A stretch of 8,181 nt of DNA from Candidatus Altarchaeales archaeon (lineage in GTDB: Archaea > Altiarchaeota > Altiarchaeia > IMC4 > SCGC-AAA252-I15), in assembly GCA_016867655.1 (NCBI GenBank), contig VGJA01000039.1:1-8181 (forward strand), in the 5' to 3' direction. The notes under the pieces are model-generated. The model worked only from the letters and a program-made list of their open reading frames with translations. It did not search any database and was not told the DNA's origin. Both the position numbers and the translations under genes were made by a program. Within the stretch, counting starts at the first letter, position 1. Each line of letters opens with the position of its first letter. Below, piece after piece: positions 1 to 5,477 of the stretch.

Positions 1-19
1 CTATTGTTGGTGTGTTTTC

Positions 20-1783
20 TTGGCCAAAAGAAAAAAGGATTCAGTTTTGGAGGGGCAGAAACCTGGGGAAACTGCTAAAGAAGCCTCTAAAAAGGATTTA
101 CCTTCAAGGCAGGATTTGTGGTTTGCTTTAGGCTTGTTTGCCCTTGCAATTGTTTTAAGGCTTACCCTCTTGAACGCCGGCTTGTGGTATACAGACGCAG
201 TGATAGCGGCGCAGAGTGCTGAATCCACCTACAACACTGGCATACTCCGCTACATGCACGGTGTTGGTTACCCCGGCCACGTCATAACAATAGTAATATT
301 CTACGCGCTTTTCAAGCTTATCGCAGGCATTGCCACGGCCGAGTCTGCAGTCTTCTTTGTCTCCCTGTTCTTCGCCTCGCTGACAGTTGGCTTAATCTAC
401 CTTCTGGTGAAAAAACTGTCCAACTCCACTTTTGCGGCACTGTCCTCAGCCCTCATACTGAACGTCTTTCCAGTCTACCTCTCGACTTCGACTTTTGGCA
501 TGAGCCACCAGCCTGCAGGATTCTTCATAGTCTTGGCATTCTACCTTGCGTTAATTGCCTCAGAAAAACAGGAAGTTAAACTTAAGGTATTGGCTTCAGC
601 TTCACTGGGCTGGGCGTCTGCCATACGCCTTGAAAGCCTGCAAATGCTCCCCCTAGTGTTGCTGTTCTACTGGAAAGACAATTTTCCAATCTCACTGTGG
701 GCTAAAGAAGGCTATGCTCGGTTTACTTTAAGGCAAAACAAAGACGAGCTGATTAGGGACATACTCTATCTGATACTGCCTGCAATACTGCTTCTTGCAT
801 TGCCCTACACCCCAATGCTGAAGTCTAGTGGTTTTAAACCACTATGGGACGCCTTCCAATACAACCGCTGGCTTGGATTCTGGGTTGAAGGACTAACACC
901 CATGGTCATACAATGGGTAACATTGTCTATGACAACACTGGCGTCGCCAGACTCATCCTACCTCATCCAAGTTGCCTTCAGCTTGGGCTGGGTTCTGGTG
1001 TTCATCGGCTTGTTTGCCTTGTTCTCCAAAAAAGACAAAAAACCGTTTTTCATGGTATTCGTCTGGTGCCTCTACTTTTTTGTTCTCGCAAACACTCTGA
1101 CAGTAGAAGACCGCCACAGCATTCCAGCGCAGATTGGCTTTACAGTCGCAATGGGCTTTGGCTTGGGCTGGCTTTACAAGAGAGTCCACAAAATTGCAGG
1201 CGTTCTGGCGCTGCTGGCCTTGCTGTACCTGATGTTCACCACAGTCTATCCGATTCTTGAATTCAGGCACAACTTCTGCGGCCCAAAATCATTCGCCTAC
1301 ACGCTGAGAGACACCATAGAAGAGAATTCGGTGGTGATTGTCATGGATGAAGGCCCGCACCTGGAGTATTATGGAAAGATTAACACCATAGGTCATCCAT
1401 TGGACGGAGACAACACTAAGATAAAGCAAAACATGGACGAAATAAACGGCTATCTAGGCAACGGAACCAACGTCTACCTGGTTTCAAGCGCCTTTGTCTA
1501 TGACAGTGGCCAGGGACTTTCATACAACCCGACCACTGGAGTAGTTTACAACGCCGACAGCGGCAAGGTGTACAGCAACATCCTGTACAGCCCAACTTCG
1601 AAGTCGATAAAAGACACCTCTTCCGGCGTCGTAGTTGGTTTGTATGGAATCTGGCAGGTTGAGTTGTTCTACAACTTCCTGGTCATTCCGGTGAAGAACG
1701 TTGAAAACGAGGACTGGCACAAGAAAAGCGTCATGTTTGGGAAATACGAGGAGACGATATTTAGGATAACCCAAAGAGCTTGA
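20..1783 (+). CDS. Multi-pass membrane glycosyltransferase, GT-C/PMT-like (5' end uncertain)
   Basis: Probably transfers a sugar from a lipid-linked donor at the outer face of the cytoplasmic membrane; the substrate cannot be read from sequence. Seen: a Lys/Arg-rich cytoplasmic N-terminus (residues 1-31), a first membrane segment at about 33-52, then an acidic loop residue (WYTD, D59) where GT-C enzymes place their catalytic Asp. Further hydrophobic segments lie at about 88-104, 109-130, 140-180, 190-216, 248-263, 314-336, 343-358, 370-385 and 392-411. A soluble, probably extracellular domain of about 175 residues follows. EDRHSIPA (363-370) resembles the late Arg-aromatic-x-x-Pro motif of GT39/GT83-like enzymes. 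The TTG at 20 is the first plausible start, but the frame is open to the window edge, so an upstream start is possible. No Shine-Dalgarno is seen. Its stop is one base before the endonuclease Q start, implying co-transcription. The membrane GT-C class is fairly secure; the exact family is inference. Confidence 0.72.
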   Translation: MAKRKKDSVLEGQKPGETAKEASKKDLPSRQDLWFALGLFALAIVLRLTLLNAGLWYTDAVIAAQSAESTYNTGILRYMHGVGYPGHVITIVIFYALFKLIAGIATAESAVFFVSLFFASLTVGLIYLLVKKLSNSTFAALSSALILNVFPVYLSTSTFGMSHQPAGFFIVLAFYLALIASEKQEVKLKVLASASLGWASAIRLESLQMLPLVLLFYWKDNFPISLWAKEGYARFTLRQNKDELIRDILYLILPAILLLALPYTPMLKSSGFKPLWDAFQYNRWLGFWVEGLTPMVIQWVTLSMTTLASPDSSYLIQVAFSLGWVLVFIGLFALFSKKDKKPFFMVFVWCLYFFVLANTLTVEDRHSIPAQIGFTVAMGFGLGWLYKRVHKIAGVLALLALLYLMFTTVYPILEFRHNFCGPKSFAYTLRDTIEENSVVIVMDEGPHLEYYGKINTIGHPLDGDNTKIKQNMDEINGYLGNGTNVYLVSSAFVYDSGQGLSYNPTTGVVYNADSGKVYSNILYSPTSKSIKDTSSGVVVGLYGIWQVELFYNFLVIPVKNVENEDWHKKSVMFGKYEETIFRITQRA

Positions 1784-1784
1784 A

Positions 1785-3011
1785 ATGAGGGAATTCAACT
1801 GCGACTTTCACTTGCACTCTAAGTATAGCGGTGGCAGTTCAGACGACATGCTGCTGCCTGCGATAGCGAGGAATGCCGAGCTGAAGGGTTTGGATTTGGT
1901 TGCGACTTCTGATGCACTGCATGCAGGCTGGCTTTCGCACATGAAGGAAAAGCTGGTTGACAATGGAAATGGAGTTTACTCTATTCCTGGCTCTAAGACC
2001 AAGTTTATCGTCACAACCGAAGTGGAGGATGCTGCAAGAGTTCACCATCTCATACTGTTGCCGAGCATTCAGGCTGCTGAAAGTTTGAGGGAAAGTTTGA
2101 GGGAGCATTCTGTGGACATTGACAAAGATGGAAGACCTCATGTCAGGCTTAACGGCGAACAGCTGGTTGAGTGTGTTGAAGAAGTCTCTGGTCTTTTAGG
2201 GCCTTCCCATGCTTTCACGCCTTGGACTGCAGTGTATAAGGAATACAATTCTTTGGGGGAATGTTATGGCAGGCATGCAGGCAAAGTGAAATTCCTTGAG
2301 CTTGGTTTGAGCGCGGACACCGACATGGCCGATCGTATTCCAGAACTTAGAGGCGTTGTTTTTTTGAGCAACTCGGACTGTCATTCTCCTCTTCCGCACC
2401 GTCTCGGCAGGGAGTTCAACCGGCTTTTGCTGAAAGAACTGGCATTCAATGAAATCAAGAAAGCAATTGAAAGAAAAGATGGAAGAAAGTTCACATTGAA
2501 CGTTGGTTTGAATCCCAAGGAGGGCAAATACCATTTGAGTGCGTGCACGAGGTGTTTCATCCGGTTTAAGGTTGAAGATGCTTTGAATCTTAAGTGGCGT
2601 TGCCCTGAATGCAGGGGCTTGATTAAGAAGGGCGTTTCAGATAGGATTAACGAGCTTGCCTCTTTCAAAGAGCCGAAGCATCCGGAGCATCGTCCAAGGT
2701 ATATCCGTTGTCTTCCGCTTGCTGAAGTTATTTCCCTTTCCATTGGAGTTAAGACTCTGACCAGCAGCAGAATACAGGATTTGTGGAAAAAATTTGTGGA
2801 TTCCTTTGGAACCGAGATAAATGTTTTGATTGATGCGCATGTCAGCGAGCTGAAGAAAGTTGATTCCAGTGTCGCATCAATTATAGAAAAGTTTAGGAGT
2901 GACAGACTTCAGTATGTTTCAGGAGGCGGCGGGCAGTATGGCAGGCCCACGCTTTCCGGGGAGAAGGATGTTTTTTATGGACTTGGCCAGAAGACTTTAG
3001 GCGATTTTTGA
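1785..3011 (+). CDS. endoQ: Endonuclease Q (EndoQ), PHP-domain DNA repair nuclease
   Basis: EndoQ nicks DNA on the 5' side of deaminated or damaged bases (uracil, hypoxanthine, xanthine, AP sites), starting an alternative excision repair route in the cytoplasm. The N-terminal PHP metal site is visible: DFHLH (D7, H9, H11), TSD (D43), TTEVED (E79), VHH (H87/H88), GPSH (H142) and NSDCH (D198, H200). A zinc site follows as C254-x2-C257 and C273-x2-C276. The C-terminal helical region ends with a glycine-rich SGGGGQYGRP stretch (379-388), and the last residues QKTLGDF (402-408) resemble a PCNA-interacting PIP box. The length of 408 aa is close to that of Thermococcales EndoQ. ATG at 1785 follows the upstream TGA by one base, so translation is probably coupled to the glycosyltransferase gene, an unexpected partner. 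The alternative, another PHP phosphoesterase such as a PolIIIA-like PHP protein, is disfavoured by the zinc site and C-terminal layout. Confidence 0.88.
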   Translation: MREFNCDFHLHSKYSGGSSDDMLLPAIARNAELKGLDLVATSDALHAGWLSHMKEKLVDNGNGVYSIPGSKTKFIVTTEVEDAARVHHLILLPSIQAAESLRESLREHSVDIDKDGRPHVRLNGEQLVECVEEVSGLLGPSHAFTPWTAVYKEYNSLGECYGRHAGKVKFLELGLSADTDMADRIPELRGVVFLSNSDCHSPLPHRLGREFNRLLLKELAFNEIKKAIERKDGRKFTLNVGLNPKEGKYHLSACTRCFIRFKVEDALNLKWRCPECRGLIKKGVSDRINELASFKEPKHPEHRPRYIRCLPLAEVISLSIGVKTLTSSRIQDLWKKFVDSFGTEINVLIDAHVSELKKVDSSVASIIEKFRSDRLQYVSGGGGQYGRPTLSGEKDVFYGLGQKTLGDF

Positions 3012-3145
3012 CTTTTGCTTTGTGTCATGTTTTTTGAGGGGGTGTTTTTTTTGCTTTTTCGGGTTTTTTGGCCTTTTGGGTCGCATGACTGTTGGTTTTT
3101 GTGGCGCTGTGTTCTGGTTTTTTGTGTTTTTGTAGTCTTTTTTCG
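3012..3145 (+). terminator. Multi-T-tract archaeal terminator after endonuclease Q
   Basis: These 134 bases contain only five A residues. Eight runs of five to eight T lie between 3030 and 3143; the longest is T8 at 3045-3052. Archaeal RNA polymerase termination, including FttA/aCPSF1-dependent termination, uses such U-rich 3' ends. The tract sits between the EndoQ stop and the next promoter, as expected for ending the glycosyltransferase-EndoQ transcript. Termination activity is inferred from composition and place. Confidence 0.6.
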
Positions 3146-3160
3146 TCATGATTAGTGTGT

Positions 3161-3200
3161 GGAAAGATTTATATATAGTCATGACTATATCATAATACTC
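3161..3200 (+). promoter_or_regulatory. TATA promoter of the wHTH regulator gene
   Basis: A BRE-like GGAAAG (3161-3166) is followed by the TATA box TTTATATA (3168-3175). With the usual 26-27 nt from TATA centre to start site, transcription should begin near 3198, two or three bases before ATG 3201. The mRNA is therefore expected to be leaderless, which argues against the in-frame GTG at 3159, located upstream of the promoter itself. The TATA box overlaps the palindrome at 3173-3190. Confidence 0.7.
3173..3190. promoter_or_regulatory. Perfect 18-bp palindrome, candidate operator
   Basis: The sequence atatagtcatgactatat is a perfect inverted repeat with no spacer, centred between 3181 and 3182. 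It covers the last bases of the TATA box and the stretch before the predicted start site, where archaeal repressors block TBP/TFB or RNA polymerase. The gene it precedes encodes a winged-helix protein, so autoregulation is the simplest inference. Its core TCATGA recurs at 3146-3151 and 3199-3204, about three and two helical turns away. Confidence 0.55.
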
Positions 3201-3647
3201 ATGACAGATATGGACTACAAGCAGGAATTCAAAAACCTGACGGGCGAACTGACACAAGCAGTCCACGAAATGAAGGACCCGGTCGCGATAGCTACAATGC
3301 TATACTCAATCGCAGAAGAAAAAAAATCCTCAAACCTCGTTGTAAGAAACATAAACTCAAAGCTCGACAATCTGACGCTAAAGCTCGAACAGCTCACCAA
3401 AGTATTGGAAAAGATGGGCAAACAAATGGAAGACAGAGAGCCAGCGCAAAAAATAGGCATCTCAGAAAGAGACAATGAGGTAATCAACTTCATAAAGCAG
3501 AAGAAAAAAATCTGCGCAAAGGAACTTCAAGACAAATTCAAATACAAAGGCAGGAACGCGGCAAGTGCCAGATTAAGCAAGCTGTTCAAAGAAGGCCTAT
3601 TGCAGAAGACATATCTAGGAAGGGAGGTCTACTACACCTGCAAATAA
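3201..3647 (+). CDS. Coiled-coil winged-helix DNA-binding protein, putative transcriptional regulator
   Basis: This 148-residue protein has a helical N-terminus, a predicted coiled coil at about 47-79 (heptad-like LDNLTLKLEQLTKVLEKM), and a C-terminal winged helix at about 87-147. The latter runs helix (ISERDNEVINFIKQ), helix (CAKELQDKF), basic recognition helix (RNAASARLSKLFKEGLL) and a wing ending in REVYYTCK. The likely role is a dimeric DNA-binding regulator in the cytoplasm; ligand and targets are unknown. ATG 3201 is chosen because it falls at the predicted start of a leaderless transcript. ATG 3210 (residue 4) is the main alternative. An in-frame GTG at 3159 would add 14 residues encoded by the promoter and is rejected. 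The gene stands alone between a terminator and a convergent hairpin region, and the palindrome in its promoter suggests autoregulation. I do not recognise a specific named family. Confidence 0.8.
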   Translation: MTDMDYKQEFKNLTGELTQAVHEMKDPVAIATMLYSIAEEKKSSNLVVRNINSKLDNLTLKLEQLTKVLEKMGKQMEDREPAQKIGISERDNEVINFIKQKKKICAKELQDKFKYKGRNAASARLSKLFKEGLLQKTYLGREVYYTCK

Positions 3648-3677
3648 AGGTAATATCACATCACCCCAACCACCCCG

Positions 3678-3713
3678 TCGTCCCGGGTCCAGACTGAAAA
3701 TGACCCGGGACGA
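3678..3713. repeat. GC-rich hairpin 1 in the convergent gap (12-bp stem)
   Basis: The arm TCGTCCCGGGTC (3678-3689) pairs perfectly with GACCCGGGACGA (3702-3713) across a 12-nt loop. Each arm also holds the self-complementary CCCGGG, so alternative pairings exist. No T-run follows on either strand, unlike a bacterial intrinsic terminator. It may be a REP-like extragenic palindrome, a convergent transcript end or RNA processing structure, or part of a small RNA. Only the structure is seen; the role is unknown. Confidence 0.6.
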
Positions 3714-3759
3714 ATCCCTCTCATCGACAAAATCACTTACACCAGTACAACCACCATAA

Positions 3760-3787
3760 CCATCCGTAACGTAGGGGTTACGGATGG
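3760..3787. repeat. Hairpin 2 in the convergent gap (11-bp stem)
   Basis: The arm CCATCCGTAAC (3760-3770) pairs perfectly with GTTACGGATGG (3777-3787) around the 6-nt loop GTAGGG. It lies 21 bases after the deacetylase stop in that gene's reading direction and 46 bases past hairpin 1. Again no T-run is attached. It could end or protect the 3' end of the deacetylase mRNA, but that is inference. The rest of the gap (3648-3808) shows no promoter or gene. Confidence 0.55.
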
Positions 3788-3808
3788 ATACACTCATTTC
3801 TCTAAAAT

Positions 3809-4480
3809 TCAAATCATTTCAGAAAGCCTTACGGGTTTTTCCTTCAGAATGGTTTCCAGGTTTTTAAGGTAATTCTCCTGACTGTAGCCTAAAAGCTTCA
3901 TCTTTTTTCTTTTGCTTTCTATTAGCTTGAAGTCCAGTCCTCCATACTCCCAGGGGTGTATGAAGTAAACTTTGTTTTCTATTGGAAAATCCAGGGTCCT
4001 GTTAAACAGCTTTGGATTTATGCCGAAAGTCTTTCCTCCAGTGTAAATCGGCACTTCCTTTATGTCAGCATCCTCCGGTTTTTTCTGGTAGAAGAGGAGT
4101 GAGGAGTCGTATTCAAAATACTTGGACAGTACTGTGAGAACTCTACTGTCCACTCCCGCATAAGGCGCTCTAAAACCCCTGGGAGTCAATCCGAATTCTT
4201 CAAAAATCTCTACTGCTTCAAGGATTTCGCCTTCCAATTGCATGTCTCCCAATTTCCTCAAGTCAATGTGCCTGAAGCCGTGGCAGGCTATCTCAAACTT
4301 TTTTACATAATCCAGCAAGCCGGGGTTTTTTTCCAAAAAGTCGGCGCAGATGAAGAATGTGGCATCCGCCTTGTGCTTCAAAAGTATTTCGCATACCTTC
4401 TTCAAGCCTTCAAGACCCCTGTTTGTGTTGTAATAGGGCGGAAAGTCTGGCTCAACGTCAAAAGACAAACCAATCATCAT
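3809..4480 (-). CDS. Polysaccharide deacetylase (NodB-homology domain) family protein
   Basis: Predicted metal-dependent carbohydrate esterase-4-type deacetylase, likely removing N- or O-acetyl groups from a sugar polymer or glycan precursor. Numbering from ATG 4480, the protein has 223 residues. NodB motifs seen: SFDVEPD (D8, E10; usually a TFDD-like motif), H67-GFR-H71 (the two metal-binding histidines), RAPY (R104-Y107) and IHPW (H175, the late catalytic His). The FDVE form resembles the deacetylases found near exopolysaccharide genes. There is no signal peptide or membrane segment, so it is either cytoplasmic or exported by another route. An in-frame GTG at 4501 would add seven residues, but it lies next to the TATA box, so ATG 4480 or the adjacent ATG 4477 is preferred; the first beta strand (MMIGLSFD) also begins there. 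It is transcribed alone, converging on the wHTH gene. Substrate unknown. Confidence 0.82.
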   Translation of the reverse strand: MMIGLSFDVEPDFPPYYNTNRGLEGLKKVCEILLKHKADATFFICADFLEKNPGLLDYVKKFEIACHGFRHIDLRKLGDMQLEGEILEAVEIFEEFGLTPRGFRAPYAGVDSRVLTVLSKYFEYDSSLLFYQKKPEDADIKEVPIYTGGKTFGINPKLFNRTLDFPIENKVYFIHPWEYGGLDFKLIESKRKKMKLLGYSQENYLKNLETILKEKPVRLSEMI

Positions 4481-4521
4481 AATAAGTCTGGGAGCAAGCA
4501 CTTATATTACTAAAGTACTTT
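4481..4521 (-). promoter_or_regulatory. TATA promoter of the deacetylase gene with adjoining palindrome
   Basis: Read on the minus strand, the TATA box TAATATAA occupies 4509-4502, with its centre about 26 bases before ATG 4480, so the transcript should be leaderless. Immediately upstream lies AAAGTACTTT (4512-4521), a perfect 10-bp palindrome in the BRE position. A related palindrome, GAAGTACTTC, lies at 4596-4605 just past the end of the TPR-like gene. Regulation by an AGTACT-binding factor is possible but speculative. Confidence 0.55.
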
Positions 4522-4606
4522 CGATTACACTGTCAAATGACTTAATACCCGTTCTAATGATATTGGTTTATGCCTGGGTTGCCATCAGTCAATTAGAAGT
4601 ACTTCA

Positions 4607-5416
4607 CTACTTCATTCCCTCTAAAGCCTGCTTGGCAGCCTCCACAGCTTCAGCATCCTTCGGGTCTATTGTAGTGGAGTCAGCTCTCGTGAACCTGGAC
4701 ACAAGCGTGTAATACAGGCTCGCCTTCTTCAAGTCTCCGGTTGTTCTGGCCAAATCTCCTGCAGTCTTGAGGTTTTGCAGGCTGGCTGGCTCTATGGTCA
4801 AAGCAAGCTCAAGGCTTTTTAGTGCTTCAGGTTTTTTCTGCGCAGCCAGAAGTTTGCGCGCCTCATCAACAAATTCTCCTGCTTTCTTGCCGGCTAAAAC
4901 CTGGGCCTCATGTTCAGTTTGTCCTTCTTTCCTGCCTTCCAAAGCTTCGAGCGCATCCCATGCTTTCTGCAGGGCTTCCGGTGTAGGTTTTGACGAGATA
5001 AGAGACCTCCCGTATTTTTGTCTCGTCCTTATGGCTGCTACAGGCGGCAGGCTGTCAAAGTCTCCCTCGTTTTTGCCAATTATACTAAAAAATTCGTCCA
5101 TGGTGAATGGAATTGTCTTCTTGACTGGCACAGGCGGCGCCTTAGGCGGCTCAACCTTTTGTATTGGCACCGCAGGCGCTCCAGGTCTTATTGGTATGGC
5201 TGGTCCAGCTGGTTTTGCAGGTTTTTTGCCTGCCTGCGCTGGACTTGGCACACCAAATGCTGGTTTTCTGAGAGGCATCCCCGTTTTTGGGTCTACGTCC
5301 AAACCTCCCGGCTTCTTCGGCACCAGCGGGTCAGAAGGCTTCGGCATCCCCTCTTTTGGCTTCTGTGGTTGCTCTACATTCTTTGGTTTCTCGCTTGGCT
5401 GACGTTGTTCTTCCAT
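4607..5416 (-). CDS. Pro/Lys-rich protein with C-terminal TPR-like repeats, function unknown
   Basis: A 269-residue protein with two parts. Residues 1-100 are rich in Pro, Lys and Ala, with several PxxP-like stretches (for example APAVPIQKVEPPKAPPVPVKK) and no predicted fold, so they are likely disordered. From about 101 a helical region follows, with two TPR-like helix pairs at about 177-209 (EARKLLAAQKKPEALKSLEL then ALTIEP) and 211-243 (LKTAGDLARTTGDLKKASLY). There is no signal peptide or membrane helix, so it is probably a cytoplasmic adaptor or scaffold; partners are unknown. ATG 5416 is chosen because an in-frame ATG at 5431, five codons earlier, lies only about 16 nt from the TATA centre and so ahead of the expected start site. 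It follows ftsY on the same strand but has its own promoter. The Pro/Ala-rich composition also produces a long antisense reading frame, which is an artefact. Confidence 0.75.
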   Translation of the reverse strand: MEEQRQPSEKPKNVEQPQKPKEGMPKPSDPLVPKKPGGLDVDPKTGMPLRKPAFGVPSPAQAGKKPAKPAGPAIPIRPGAPAVPIQKVEPPKAPPVPVKKTIPFTMDEFFSIIGKNEGDFDSLPPVAAIRTRQKYGRSLISSKPTPEALQKAWDALEALEGRKEGQTEHEAQVLAGKKAGEFVDEARKLLAAQKKPEALKSLELALTIEPASLQNLKTAGDLARTTGDLKKASLYYTLVSRFTRADSTTIDPKDAEAVEAAKQALEGMK

Positions 5417-5457
5417 AGTATAACCTATCATACGTAAAACGGGTTTATATACTTTCC
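5417..5457 (-). promoter_or_regulatory. TATA promoter of the TPR-like protein gene
   Basis: On the minus strand, BRE-like GGAAAG (5457-5452) directly precedes TATATAAA (5451-5444). The predicted start near 5421 is about five bases before ATG 5416, giving an essentially leaderless mRNA. The promoter sits in the 61-base gap after the ftsY stop, so the TPR-like gene can be expressed apart from the ftsY operon. No T-rich terminator for ftsY is visible in this gap. Confidence 0.65.
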
Positions 5458-5477
5458 TGGGCTTTTTGACAGAACGT

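Noticed and set aside
1..228. Minus-strand frame at the left edge
   Set aside because: It is antisense to the membrane glycosyltransferase start region and has no domain or promoter.
1785..3011. Histidinol phosphatase or PolIIIA-type PHP phosphoesterase
   Set aside because: The four-cysteine zinc site, the C-terminal helical region with SGGGGQYG and the PIP-like tail match EndoQ better.
3159..3200. GTG start extending the wHTH protein by 14 residues
   Set aside because: The codons lie on the BRE, TATA box and palindrome, upstream of the predicted transcription start.
3678..3713. Hairpin 1 as a bacterial-type intrinsic terminator
   Set aside because: No T-run follows the stem on either strand, and the host looks archaeal.
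3615..3812. A 65-codon minus-strand frame across the convergent gap
   Set aside because: It is built from the two hairpins and the antisense of the wHTH 3' end, has no promoter, and shows no recognisable domain.
4767..5402. A 211-codon Gly/Phe/Ser-rich plus-strand frame opposite the TPR-like gene
   Set aside because: Glycine and Phe runs are the mirror of Pro and Lys codons on the minus strand. The TPR-like gene has a promoter and a TPR-like domain; the antisense frame has neither.
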